This document shows, piece after piece, positions 34,098 through 42,627 of a DNA stretch of 64,000 bases. The position numbers and the translations under genes are program-made. Within the stretch, counting starts at the first letter, position 1; each line of letters starts with the position of its first letter. The notes beneath the pieces are model-generated. The model worked only from the letters and a program-made list of their open reading frames with translations. It did not search any database and was not told the DNA's origin. Source of the DNA: Mesorhizobium sp. B2-1-1 (lineage in GTDB: Bacteria > Pseudomonadota > Alphaproteobacteria > Rhizobiales > Rhizobiaceae); assembly GCF_006442975.2 (NCBI RefSeq), contig NZ_CP083954.1:2797501-2861500 (forward strand). The letters run 5' to 3'.

Positions 34098-35042
34098 ATG
34101 TTGAAATTTGCATTGAAATTGGCGGCCGCCGCGACTGTGCTTGCCGGCATCGCGTTCGGGTCGGCCGCGCAGGCACAGGACGGCCAGAAGACCTTTTATC
34201 TACTGTCGCATGGCGGCCCGTCGGATGCGTTCTGGATCGACTGGAACGCCGGCGCCACAAAGGCCTGCGACCAGCTCAAGGTGACCTGCAAGATCTCCTT
34301 CAGCGGCGGCGACATGGCGGCGCAGAAGGAAGCCTTCAATTCCGCGCTTGCCGCCAAGCCCGATGGCATCGCCACCACCTCGGCGCAGCCTGGCCTGTGG
34401 ACCGAGGAGGTCAAGGCGGCGAAGGCCGCCGGCATCCCGATCGTGTTCTTCAACACCGACGATCCGGCGACGGGGCGGCAGGCCTATGTCGGCGCCGACC
34501 TGAAGGAGGCCGGCACGATCTGGGCAAAGTATCTTGTCGACCACAAAATGGTGAAGCAGGGTGACAAGGTCTTTCTGCCGGTCGAAGTCCCCGGCGCAAG
34601 CTACCAGCAGCTCGAGACCGAAGGCATCGCCAGCGTCTTCGATCCGCTCGGCATCAAATATGACGTGGTCGATTGCGGCACCGATCCGGCCGGCATCATC
34701 GCCAAGATGACCGACTATATGGTTGCCAACAATCCGCCGGCGATCATCGCGCTCGGCGATTCCGTGGCGGCCAGCGTCAAGCGGGTCTTCGACGGCGCCG
34801 GCGTGCCGGCAGGCAAAATCCCGGTCGTCGGCTGGGGCAATTCGAAGGAGACGGCGCAAGCCGTCCAGGACGGTTTCGTCAACGCTGCGGCCTGGCAGTA
34901 CCCATCGGCGCAGGGCTTCATGCCGGTAGCACTGCTCGGGCTTGCCGCCTCGGGCGAGCCAATCGGCTACGACATCCACACTTTCGGTCTCTACGACGCG
35001 TCGAGCGTCGAGCCGATCCTCAAACTCTACGACAAGAAGTGA
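34098..35042 (+). CDS. Ribose-type ABC substrate-binding protein, MocB-like
   Basis: A 314-residue periplasmic protein of the sugar-binding PBP1 type. A signal peptide covers residues 1-26 (LAAAATVLAGIAFGSAAQA). TFYLLSHGGPSDAFWIDWNA starts the fold with the SHG-type ligand loop, and ALGDSVAASVKRVFDGAG and GWGNSKETAQAV complete it. AAGGAGGAAAGCA precedes the ATG. MocB, the rhizopine-binding protein, is of this type, and context makes an inositol or inosamine-like ligand likely; ribose-type sugars cannot be excluded. Confidence 0.85.
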   Translation: MLKFALKLAAAATVLAGIAFGSAAQAQDGQKTFYLLSHGGPSDAFWIDWNAGATKACDQLKVTCKISFSGGDMAAQKEAFNSALAAKPDGIATTSAQPGLWTEEVKAAKAAGIPIVFFNTDDPATGRQAYVGADLKEAGTIWAKYLVDHKMVKQGDKVFLPVEVPGASYQQLETEGIASVFDPLGIKYDVVDCGTDPAGIIAKMTDYMVANNPPAIIALGDSVAASVKRVFDGAGVPAGKIPVVGWGNSKETAQAVQDGFVNAAAWQYPSAQGFMPVALLGLAASGEPIGYDIHTFGLYDASSVEPILKLYDKK

Positions 35043-35050
35043 AAATGGAC

Positions 35051-35072
35051 GCCCGCCGCGCCGGCGGCGGGC
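35051..35072 (+). promoter_or_regulatory. Intercistronic GC hairpin
   Basis: GCCCGCCGC (35051-35059) and GCGGCGGGC (35064-35072) form a perfect 9-bp stem with a 4-base loop, 8 bases after the binding-protein stop, without a following T run. Such hairpins between a binding-protein gene and its permease gene usually stabilise the upstream mRNA and reduce downstream expression. Confidence 0.6.
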
Positions 35073-35085
35073 GCCTGCAAACAGC

Positions 35086-36105
35086 ATGGTTCAGAACGTC
35101 ATGGCAGTCACCGCGGAAGAGGGCGCAGCAAGCGCCAGGAGCAGGTCGAGGCTGATGCGCTCGCCGCAATTTTCCTCGTTCATCATCCTCGTCGTCCTTC
35201 TCGTGGTATTCGCGATCGCGGACGGCAATTTCCTGTCGCCGCTCAACATCTCCAACATGATGGCGTTCCTGCCCGAGCTCGGCATCATCGCGCTCGGCAT
35301 GACGCTGCTTCTGACGGCCGGCGAGTTCGACCTGTCGGTCGGTGCCGTATTCGGCCTGGCGCCAGTGGTCGTGATGCTTCTGGTGCAGAACGGCGGGGTG
35401 GATATCGGCGTCGCCCTTCTGGCTGGACTTTTACTGTGCATCGCGATCGGGGCGATCAATGGGGTGATCGTCACCAAGATCGGCATCTCGTCATTCCTGG
35501 TGACCCTGTCCATGCTGCTGATCGTGCGTGGCGCGGCCCTCTACATCACGCAGGGTTTCCCGCTGAAGTCGTGGGACCAGCCTGGCTTCTTCGTGACGCT
35601 GCTTGCCGGCAGCTTCAATATCGGCTCGTTCCGCTTCTACACCTCGCTGTGGTGGTTCGTCGGCCTGTCGCTGCTGGCAATCTACGTCCTGCGCTATGCC
35701 AAGCTCGGCAACTGGATCAGCGCCATCGGTTCCAACCGCAACGCGGCAGTGGCCCGCGGCGTGCCGGCGGACGCCGTCAAGATATGGCTGTTCATCGCCA
35801 CCTCGGTGCTGGCCGGGCTTGCCGGCATGATCAGCGCCTTTCGTATTTCGGCCGCTTCGCCGGTGGCCGGCACAGGCTATGAGCTCGAAGTGATCGCCAT
35901 GGTGGTGGTTGGCGGCACGGCGCTGACCGGCGGACGCGGCACCATCCTGGGCACCATCGTCGGCGCGCTGATGCTGCGCGCCATCCGTAACGGCATCGTG
36001 CTCGTCGGCGTGCCCGGCCTCGCCTACAACATCTTCGTCGGCGTGATCATCCTCGCCATGCTCATCCTGCATGCTTTGCTGCAGAAAAACGCGGCAAGGA
36101 GCTGA
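35086..36105 (+). CDS. Ribose-type ABC permease
   Basis: A 339-residue BPD_transp_2 permease with eight to ten helices. LLLTAGEFDLSVGAVFGLAP has the family's DLSVG motif, and VVVGGTALTGGRGTILGTIV the GG...GRGT motif near the end. I keep the ATG at 35086, although the ATG at 35101 (MAVTAEEG) is equally possible. It belongs with the binding protein before it and the ATPase 2 bases after it. It may function as a homodimer because only one permease gene is present. Confidence 0.88.
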   Translation: MVQNVMAVTAEEGAASARSRSRLMRSPQFSSFIILVVLLVVFAIADGNFLSPLNISNMMAFLPELGIIALGMTLLLTAGEFDLSVGAVFGLAPVVVMLLVQNGGVDIGVALLAGLLLCIAIGAINGVIVTKIGISSFLVTLSMLLIVRGAALYITQGFPLKSWDQPGFFVTLLAGSFNIGSFRFYTSLWWFVGLSLLAIYVLRYAKLGNWISAIGSNRNAAVARGVPADAVKIWLFIATSVLAGLAGMISAFRISAASPVAGTGYELEVIAMVVVGGTALTGGRGTILGTIVGALMLRAIRNGIVLVGVPGLAYNIFVGVIILAMLILHALLQKNAARS

Positions 36106-36107
36106 CT

Positions 36108-36884
36108 ATGATGCAAGAAGTGCTTCGGCTGCAGAACCTGCAAAAATCCTTCGGCAGCGTGCGCGCGCTGAAGAATGCCTCGCTGACGCTGAGAGAAGGC
36201 GAGATAGTGGCCCTGCTCGGCGACAATGGCGCCGGCAAATCGACGCTGATCAAGGCGATCTCCGGCGTCTTCCCGGTCGATCGCGGTGACATCTATGTGC
36301 GCGGGCAGAAGGTTTCGATCCGCTCGACGCGCGACGCGATGGATCTCGGCATCGAGACCATCCACCAGGATACGTCGCTGGCGCCGGATCTCAGTATCGC
36401 GCGCAACCTCTTCCTCGGCCGCGAACCGGTCAATTTCAAATGGTTGGGCGTGTTTGCGCCGCTCGATCTCGCCAAGCTGCGCGATGCTGCCTCCTCCCTG
36501 CTGAAGCGCGTCGGCATCTCGAAGAAACTCGACGCCGACGCGCTGGTCTCAACGCTGTCGGGCGGCGAGCGCCAGTCGATCGCCATTTCGCGGGCCATGC
36601 AGTTCGCCGCCAAGGTGATCATCCTCGACGAGCCGACCAACAATCTCGGCGTCGAGGAAACCCATGGCGTGCTGCGCTTCGTCAAGGAGATGCGTCAGGC
36701 CGGCCATTCGGTGCTGCTCATCACCCACAACATCCATCACGTGTTCGAGGTTGCCGACCGCATCATCGTCATGCGCCGCGGCGAGATCGTTGCCGAGCAG
36801 ACGGTCGCCGATACCGATCTGCTGACCGTGGAAAGCATCATCACCGGCGCCGACCTGTCGGCTCTGATGAAGAGGGCGCAGTGA
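36108..36884 (+). CDS. Ribose-type ABC ATPase, single nucleotide-binding domain
   Basis: A 258-residue ATPase with one domain, as in FrcA rather than the duplicated RbsA. Walker A is GDNGAGKST (about 38-46), the Q loop is IHQDTSLAPDLSIARN, the signature is LSGGERQSIAISRA and Walker B is VIILDEPTNNLGV. The Asn-Asn in the D-loop region is slightly unusual. The switch is LLITHNIHHVFE. It powers the preceding permease. Position, spacing and strand show one operon from 31,988. Confidence 0.88.
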   Translation: MMQEVLRLQNLQKSFGSVRALKNASLTLREGEIVALLGDNGAGKSTLIKAISGVFPVDRGDIYVRGQKVSIRSTRDAMDLGIETIHQDTSLAPDLSIARNLFLGREPVNFKWLGVFAPLDLAKLRDAASSLLKRVGISKKLDADALVSTLSGGERQSIAISRAMQFAAKVIILDEPTNNLGVEETHGVLRFVKEMRQAGHSVLLITHNIHHVFEVADRIIVMRRGEIVAEQTVADTDLLTVESIITGADLSALMKRAQ

Positions 36885-36888
36885 CGGC

Positions 36889-38070
36889 ATGGTAGAGCTT
36901 TATGGCAAGACGCTCTCGCGCCGGCAGGTCTCGGAACGCTCCGGCATGCTGTCGCAGTTCGCCGGCGTGCGGCTGATGACGCTCGGCGACGGGGTGGAGC
37001 GCGGTGTCCGCATGCTGGAGTTCCGCACCGGCTCCGGCCTGCGCTTCACCGCACTCGTCGACCGCGCGCTCGACATCGCCGATTGCGACTTCAAGGGCCA
37101 GGCGATCGGCTGGCACTCGCCGGGCGGTTTTCGCAACCCCGGTCTTCACGACTATGAGGGGGAAGGGGGGCTGGCCTGGGCGCGCTCCTTTTCCGGTTTG
37201 CTGGTCACCTGCGGCCTCGACCATATACTGGGTCGGGAAGAGGTGCCGGCCGAGAACTACAACTATCCCGGCAAGAAGACCGTGATCCATTCGCTGCATG
37301 GCCGTGTCGGCACCATCCCGGCGCGGCTGACCGGCTACGGTGAGGCGTGGGACGGCGACCGCTGCGTGCTGTGGGCCGAAGGCATCGTCCAGCAATCGGC
37401 GGTATTCGGCGAGGATCTGCATCTGATCCGGCGGATCGAGGCGGATGTCGGCGGCAACGAGATCCGGCTGTCCGACCGCGTCGTGAACCATGGCTTCAAT
37501 CGCACGCCGCATATGTATTTCTACCATGTGAATGTCAGTCATCCCCTGCTTGACGAGGGCTCACGCTACCTCGCGCCAATCCGCGACGTGGTGTGGGCCG
37601 GCCATGCCGGCGAGCGCTATGAGGCGCAGAAGGTCGGCTACCGCACCGTGCCGGAACCGCGAATGGGGTTCAGCGAACAGGTCTGGCAGCATGAAATGGA
37701 CGCCGATGGAAAGGGCGAGGTACCAGTGGCGGTGGTCAACGACCGGCTCGGCCTCGGCTTCGAAATGGTGACGCGGAAAGACCAGCTGCCTTGCGCCTAT
37801 CAATGGCAGAATTTCCAGGCCGGACACTATGCGCTGGGCATCGAGCCATCGACGCATCATGTGCTCGGCGATCTCGCCGCGCGCGAACGCGGCGAAATGA
37901 TCTGGCTGGAGCATGACGAAGGCCGCGCCTACGATGCCGTGTTCCGGGTCCTGGACGGCAGGGAAGCGATCGCCGGCGCCGAAGCCAGGATTGCGGCGAT
38001 CGCCCGCCAGCCCGAACAGGATTATCCTCGGCCTTCCGGCAATTTCCGGAGACTGGCGGGCCCGGCATGA
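36889..38070 (+). CDS. DUF4432 / aldose-1-epimerase-like protein
   Basis: A 393-residue protein of the DUF4432 family with a galactose-mutarotase-like beta-sandwich. LTLGDGVERGVRMLEFRTGS and TALVDRALDIADCDFKGQAI (about 55-74) are typical, and SLHGRVGTIPARLTGYG has the central His. HMYFYHVNVSHPLL (about 204-217) contains the second His pair. It probably interconverts anomers or epimers of the imported sugar or inosose in the cytosol. It starts 4 bases after the ATPase stop. It is not part of the moc genes I recall and is an addition of this locus. Confidence 0.8.
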   Translation: MVELYGKTLSRRQVSERSGMLSQFAGVRLMTLGDGVERGVRMLEFRTGSGLRFTALVDRALDIADCDFKGQAIGWHSPGGFRNPGLHDYEGEGGLAWARSFSGLLVTCGLDHILGREEVPAENYNYPGKKTVIHSLHGRVGTIPARLTGYGEAWDGDRCVLWAEGIVQQSAVFGEDLHLIRRIEADVGGNEIRLSDRVVNHGFNRTPHMYFYHVNVSHPLLDEGSRYLAPIRDVVWAGHAGERYEAQKVGYRTVPEPRMGFSEQVWQHEMDADGKGEVPVAVVNDRLGLGFEMVTRKDQLPCAYQWQNFQAGHYALGIEPSTHHVLGDLAARERGEMIWLEHDEGRAYDAVFRVLDGREAIAGAEARIAAIARQPEQDYPRPSGNFRRLAGPA

Positions 38071-38146
38071 GCGCGACATGTATTCAAAGCAAGCCCTCCG
38101 GCCGGCGGACCGGATTGCGAGCGGTGCGAGAAGTTTGGAGGCCCGT

Positions 38147-39238
38147 GTGAAGACGATGGCAAAAAAGCGGGATTACAGCCTGGTCGGTGAAAGCACCAGG
38201 GCCGCGATCGAGACCGGCCTGGCCTCCGCCGAATGGTACCACACCGATGTCCCCCGCAAGGTGATGAAGGAGCTGATGCAGCGTTCCGACGGGCCGGCGA
38301 TCCGCGACACCATCATCTGGATTGTTGCGATCCTGGCCTCGGCCGCCGGCATCATATGGTTCTGGGGCTCATGGTGGGTGGTGCCGTTCCTATTCATCTA
38401 CGGCGTGCTCTACGGCTCGTCTAGCGACTCGCGCTGGCACGAATGCGGCCATGGCACGGCCTTCCGCACGCGCTGGATGAACGATGTCGTGTACCACATC
38501 GCCTCCTTCATGCTGATGCGCAATCCAGTGCAGTGGCGCTGGAGCCATGCCCGCCACCACACCGACACCATCATCGTCGGCCGCGATGCCGAGATCGCCG
38601 TCATGCGGCCGCCGGACCTGTTGAAGGCGGCGCTGGCCTTCACCGGCATTCTCGATTTCCGCTATTCGCTGCCGACGCTCGTGCGCCAGGCTTTCGGCAA
38701 GCTGTCCGACGAGGAAAAGAGCTATGTTCCGGAAATGGAATGGGCAAAGGCCGTGACGGCCGCGCGGTGGCATGTTGCCGTGTACATTGCGACGATCGCT
38801 GTCGCGGTCGTCCTCAGGTCATGGATACCGGTGGTGCTGATTGGTTTGCCGCGCCTCTACGGCACCTGGCACATGGTGACCACCGGCCTGCTGCAGCATA
38901 TCGGGCTGGCCGACAATGTCGTCGACCACCGGCTCAACACGCGCACCGTCTACATGAACCCGATCAGCCGGTTCATCTACTGGAACATGAACTATCATGT
39001 GGAGCACCACATGTTCCCGATGGTGCCCTATCATGCGCTGCCCAGGCTGCATGAGCTGATCAAGCACGACCTGCCCGTGCCGAACCCGTCGATGTGGCAT
39101 GCCTATCGCGAGGTCTGGCCGGTCCTGCTCAGGCAGCTGAAATACGAGGACTACTACCTCAAGCGCGAGCTGCCGCCGACGGCCAGGCCCTATCGCGGCG
39201 AATTCCATGAGTTCGACATGTCGGCGGCGGCTGAATAA
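38147..39238 (+). CDS. Fatty acid desaturase-fold membrane oxygenase, MocD-like
   Basis: A 363-residue integral membrane di-iron oxygenase. All three histidine boxes are present: HECGH (98-102), HARHH (134-138) and HVEHH (284-288). Two or more membrane helices lie at 55-92 (TIIWIVAILASAAGIIWFWG), with another pair near 208-235. GGAG at 38137 favours the GTG at 38147; the ATG at 38156 is an alternative. In rhizopine catabolism MocD is an alkane-hydroxylase/desaturase-type oxygenase that, with ferredoxin MocE, removes the O-methyl group. The Rieske gene 28 bases downstream supports that assignment. Confidence 0.82.
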   Translation: MKTMAKKRDYSLVGESTRAAIETGLASAEWYHTDVPRKVMKELMQRSDGPAIRDTIIWIVAILASAAGIIWFWGSWWVVPFLFIYGVLYGSSSDSRWHECGHGTAFRTRWMNDVVYHIASFMLMRNPVQWRWSHARHHTDTIIVGRDAEIAVMRPPDLLKAALAFTGILDFRYSLPTLVRQAFGKLSDEEKSYVPEMEWAKAVTAARWHVAVYIATIAVAVVLRSWIPVVLIGLPRLYGTWHMVTTGLLQHIGLADNVVDHRLNTRTVYMNPISRFIYWNMNYHVEHHMFPMVPYHALPRLHELIKHDLPVPNPSMWHAYREVWPVLLRQLKYEDYYLKRELPPTARPYRGEFHEFDMSAAAE

Positions 39239-39266
39239 GGATCGCGAATGGTTGCGGGAGACAGAG

Positions 39267-39578
39267 ATGGTCGATTGGATTGAAGCGTGTGCGGTGGACG
39301 ATGTCGAGGAAGAGGATGTCATCCGCTTCGACCACGGTGGCCGAACCTTCGCGATCTATCGCTCCCCGGACAATGAATTCTTCGCCACCGACGGTTTCTG
39401 CACGCATGAGAAGGCACATCTCGCCGACGGGCTGGTGATGGACGACATCATCGAATGTCCCAAGCACAATGGCCGCTTCAACTATAAGACCGGCCAGGCC
39501 AAGGGCGCGCCGGTCTGCGTCAATCTTGCGACCTATCCGGTGAAGATCGAAGCTGGGAAGGTGATGATCGAGATCTAA
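39267..39578 (+). CDS. Rieske 2Fe-2S ferredoxin, MocE-like
   Basis: A 103-residue soluble Rieske protein. Cys45-X-His47 (CTH) and Cys64-X2-His67 (CPKH) hold the [2Fe-2S] cluster in the usual C-x-H...C-x2-H form; KHNGRFNYKTGQAKGAP closes the cluster loop. GGGAGACAGAG precedes the ATG at 39267. It is the electron donor expected for the desaturase-type oxygenase just upstream, as MocE is for MocD. No reductase (MocF) is encoded in the operon, so a housekeeping ferredoxin reductase must serve. Confidence 0.88.
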   Translation: MVDWIEACAVDDVEEEDVIRFDHGGRTFAIYRSPDNEFFATDGFCTHEKAHLADGLVMDDIIECPKHNGRFNYKTGQAKGAPVCVNLATYPVKIEAGKVMIEI

Positions 39579-39627
39579 AGCGCGGCACACCGATCCGGCA
39601 CCGCGGCAAGCAAAAGAGGAACGTTTA

Positions 39628-40428
39628 ATGAGCCGAAAGAGACCGACCGTCGCCGACCTGCGCGCCATGAAAGGCAAGCGTCAGCTGACCATGCTGCGCG
39701 TGCTGACCCTGGACGAGGCGGAAGCTGCCGAGCGGGCAGGGGTCGATATCGTCTCCGTGCCGCCGGAACTCGTGCTCAACCCGCAATACCGCGATGCGGC
39801 ACCGAGCCTGTTCACCATGCCGGGAGACAATTTCTACGAAATCGGCATATCGGATGATTTCCTGCGTTGGGCTTTCCGGCTCTACAAGGCCGGCGCCGAC
39901 GCGGTCTATTGCAGCGCGGGCTACGCCACCATCAAACGCATGGCGGACGATGCCATCCCCGTCATCGGCCATGTCGGCCTCATTCCATCCCGCGCGACAT
40001 GGACCGGCGGCTTCAAGGCGGTCGGCAAGACCGCCGACACCGCCATGCAGGTGTTCGAAGCGGTGAAACAGCTCGAGGCCGCCGGCGCGATCGGCGCCGA
40101 AATCGAAGTGGTGCCGGTCGAGGTCGCCAAGGCGATCTCCGAGCGTACCTCGCTGATCATGCTGTCGATGGGCGCGGGCACCGGTTGCGACGCGCAATAT
40201 CTGTTCGCCGAAGATATCCTCGGGCAGAATCGGGGCCACATGCCACGACACTCCAAGGTCTATCGCAACTTCGCCGCTGAATATGATCGGTTGCAGGCGG
40301 AGCGGGTGGCCGCATTCTCCGAATATGTCGCCGACGTCAACAGCGGCGTCTATCCCGAGGACAGGCATGTGGTGCACATGGACCCGGCCGAGCTACGTCT
40401 GTTCCTCGACAAGGTCGGCCGGGGCTAA
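39628..40428 (+). CDS. PanB-family hydroxymethyltransferase homologue
   Basis: A 266-residue TIM-barrel protein of the ketopantoate hydroxymethyltransferase family. TVADLRAMKGKRQLTMLRVL has the start of PanB proteins (K-phi-T-x-L-T), but the usual DS[LM]G metal loop is replaced by DIVSVPPEL. IPVIGHVGLIPSRATWTGGF (about 110-129) retains the HxGxxP block of PanB, and EVVPVEVAKAISERTSLIML the Glu and later motifs. True PanB uses methylene-THF to hydroxymethylate ketoisovalerate. The divergence and operon position suggest a related one-carbon or aldol step in this pathway, possibly handling the methyl carbon released by the MocD-like enzyme. Confidence 0.75.
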   Translation: MSRKRPTVADLRAMKGKRQLTMLRVLTLDEAEAAERAGVDIVSVPPELVLNPQYRDAAPSLFTMPGDNFYEIGISDDFLRWAFRLYKAGADAVYCSAGYATIKRMADDAIPVIGHVGLIPSRATWTGGFKAVGKTADTAMQVFEAVKQLEAAGAIGAEIEVVPVEVAKAISERTSLIMLSMGAGTGCDAQYLFAEDILGQNRGHMPRHSKVYRNFAAEYDRLQAERVAAFSEYVADVNSGVYPEDRHVVHMDPAELRLFLDKVGRG

Positions 40429-40830
40429 GATCGGCTGCCAATTCCCATCGACAAGCGCGGCATGAAGCGCTTCGGCTTCGATGCCGAGCGGCCGATCCTC
40501 CTTCAGCGCCGGCACCAGCGCGCGTGTCGCCTTATGGATAGCGGCCATGCGCGGCGCCAGCGTCTGCCCGTCGCGCAGGTCGACGGCCTGGGCGGCCGCC
40601 ATCAGTTCGAAGGCGATCAACCGGCGCCACAGTGCGATCATGGCGGCGCATTTCGAAACGGCCAGCGGCGTCTGCGTGGCATGGTCCTCGACGCCCTCGG
40701 AGACGGGCAGGAAATCGAGCATCACCGGATTGGCTTTGTGGCGGATGGCGGCCAGGATCGATGTTACCGCCTTCTGCAGCGGCACGAAGCCGGCCGATGC
40801 GCCGCCGACCGGCGACAGGTATTTCGGACC
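40393..40830 (-). pseudogene. Aromatic amino-acid lyase (HutH-like) C-terminal fragment
   Basis: On the reverse strand, about 145 codons read as the C-terminal third of a histidine/aromatic amino-acid ammonia-lyase family protein: YLSPVGGASAGFVPLQKAV, DFLPVSEGVEDHATQTPLAV, then ELMAAAQAVDLRDG. The MIO-forming Ala-Ser-Gly region and the whole N-terminal two thirds are absent. Upstream it runs directly into an ornithine-cyclodeaminase fragment, so a deletion fused two genes. Its 3' end overlaps the PanB-like gene by 36 bases on the other strand. No activity is expected. Confidence 0.7.
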
Positions 40831-41090
40831 GCGCTCATCGTGCCATAGGGCACGACCAGCGTGCCACGCTTGATCCACTCGGTCTTCAGCAGCGGCTGCG
40901 GTTCCGGCAGCCGCGAGGCCTCGACGACGATGTCGGCGCCTCGACGCAACTTTGCCAGTCGGCCACAGCCTTGACCGGGTTGCCGAGATCGGTGGAGAGC
41001 CTGGCGGCAAAGCCGTCGCGGCTTTTCCGGCCGGCGCGAATGGACACGGATCTGGACGTCGCCGGCCAAATGCTGTTCAAAGCGGTCCGT
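40828..41090 (-). pseudogene. Ornithine cyclodeaminase/mu-crystallin fragment
   Basis: The reverse strand reads QHLAGDVQIRVHSRRPE in one frame, then DGFAARLSTDLGNPVKAVAD in another, then ADIVVEASRLPEPQPLLK and RGTLVVPYGTMSAV back in the first. This is the NAD-binding middle of an ornithine cyclodeaminase-family enzyme with at least two frameshifts. The N-terminal part is missing where the MFS gene begins at 41092, and the C-terminal part is replaced by the lyase fragment at about 40830. Clearly a dead gene. Confidence 0.7.
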
Positions 41091-41091
41091 C

Positions 41092-42627
41092 ATGACTGCC
41101 ATCCCCGAGACTGAAGTTTTAGCCGACCCAGCCAGCAATTCGCGGCGTGTGGCGCTGATCGTCGCCATTGCCTTCTTCATGCAGCTCTTGGATTCGACGA
41201 TCATCTCGACGTCGCTGCCGCAGATGGGTGCCTCCTTCGGCGTGCCGGCGGTGGCGATGAGCATCGGCATCACCATCTATATGCTGACCATGGCTGTGTT
41301 CGTGCCCCTGTCGGGCTGGCTCGCCGACCGGTTCGGCGCGCGCAACATCTTCCTGGTGGCGATCGCACTGTTCACGCTGGCTTCGCTCGCCTGCGGCTTC
41401 TCCGAGAATCTCACCGAGTTCGTCGCGGCGCGCGCCGCGCAAGGGCTGGGCAGCGCATTGATGACGCCGGTCGGCCGCATCCTGGTGCTGCGCAACGCGT
41501 CAAAATCGGAACTGCTCAACGCAACCGCGCTCATCACCTGGCCGGCGCTGTTCGCGCCTGTCGTTGGTCCGGTGCTTGGCGGTTTCATCACCACCTATCT
41601 CTCCTGGCACTGGAATTTCTTCATCAACATCCCGCTTGGGCTGATCGGGCTGGCGCTGGTCGCCCGCTTCATCCCCGGTGACCGTGAAGCCGATCCCAAG
41701 CCACTCGACTGGCCGGGTTTCTTCCTGACATCGGCGGGACTTGCTTGCCTTCTCTGCGGCCTCGAGCGTATCGCGCATCCCGACGACGGCGTGCTGCCGA
41801 CGGTGCTGCTGGTCGCGGCAGGGATCGTCATCGGCTGGTTGGCGGTGCGGCATCTCCGGCGCGCGCCCCATCCGCTGCTCGACCTGTCCTCGTTCAAGGT
41901 GCTGACCTTCGCCATCTCGACGCTTGCGGCCGGCACCATATTCCGCGTCGCGATCAACGCCACGCCGTTCCTGCTGCCGCTTTTGTTCCAGGTCGGCTTT
42001 GGCATGAGCCCGGTCGATGCCGGCATGATGATCCTGGCCTATTTCCTCGGCAATCTCGGGATGAAGACGGTGACGACGCCGATGCTGCGCCACTTCGGCT
42101 TTCGTTCGGTGATGGTCGTCAACGGCGTCATTGCGTCCGCATCGATCATGGCCTGCGCGGCGATCTCGCCGCAGACGCCGCAGGCGCTCGTGGTGGGGCT
42201 GATGCTGATCGCCGGCCTGTCGCGTTCCATGCAGTTCACGGCGCTGAACACGCTGGCCTTCGCCGATGTCGCCGCGGCGCAGCGCAGCTCGGCGGCGACG
42301 CTGTCCTCGATGCTGCAGCAGGTGGCAATGCTGTTCGGTGTGGCGATAGCTGCGGCGATCCTCAACCTGTCGCAGATCGCCAGGGCCCAGCCGGCGCTGG
42401 ACCTCGTCGATTTTCGAGTCACCTTCCTGGTGATCGGCGTCATCGGGCTGGTGGCGTCGTTCCGTTTCCTGGTGTTGCCGAGGACCGCCGGCGCCGAGGT
42501 TTCCGGCCACATGGCCGGGAACCGAAAATTGAATTTTCCCATCCACCGCAGGGTTAAATTCCATCTTCGCCTTGCGCCTTGGTGTCGTGCTTGCGCAAGA
42601 CGCAGGGATGGCGCAAACAATTGCTAA
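41092..42627 (+). CDS. MFS multidrug exporter, DHA2 (14-TM) type
   Basis: A 511-residue transporter with about fourteen helices. LDSTIISTSLPQMGASFGVP (about 24-43) is motif D-like in helix 1, GWLADRFGARNIFLVAIAL (about 74-92) is motif A after helix 2, and ARAAQGLGSALMTPVGRIL and PVVGPVLGGFITTYLSWHWN (motif C) place it among EmrB/QacA-like drug/H+ antiporters. The last about 35 residues (from NRKLNFPIH) are basic and not family-like, perhaps read-through after a frameshift. Its start lies exactly where the dead cyclodeaminase begins on the other strand, so it may have arrived with the rearrangement. Confidence 0.82.
   Translation: MTAIPETEVLADPASNSRRVALIVAIAFFMQLLDSTIISTSLPQMGASFGVPAVAMSIGITIYMLTMAVFVPLSGWLADRFGARNIFLVAIALFTLASLACGFSENLTEFVAARAAQGLGSALMTPVGRILVLRNASKSELLNATALITWPALFAPVVGPVLGGFITTYLSWHWNFFINIPLGLIGLALVARFIPGDREADPKPLDWPGFFLTSAGLACLLCGLERIAHPDDGVLPTVLLVAAGIVIGWLAVRHLRRAPHPLLDLSSFKVLTFAISTLAAGTIFRVAINATPFLLPLLFQVGFGMSPVDAGMMILAYFLGNLGMKTVTTPMLRHFGFRSVMVVNGVIASASIMACAAISPQTPQALVVGLMLIAGLSRSMQFTALNTLAFADVAAAQRSSAATLSSMLQQVAMLFGVAIAAAILNLSQIARAQPALDLVDFRVTFLVIGVIGLVASFRFLVLPRTAGAEVSGHMAGNRKLNFPIHRRVKFHLRLAPWCRACARRRDGANNC

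Noticed and set aside
37913..38146. Upstream extension of the desaturase-type gene
   Set aside because: Overlaps the DUF4432 gene, and its translation is unlike the family; GGAG at 38137 supports the GTG at 38147.
39628..40428. Assignment as housekeeping panB
   Set aside because: The metal-binding start loop is altered, no panC is adjacent, and the gene belongs to the moc-like operon.
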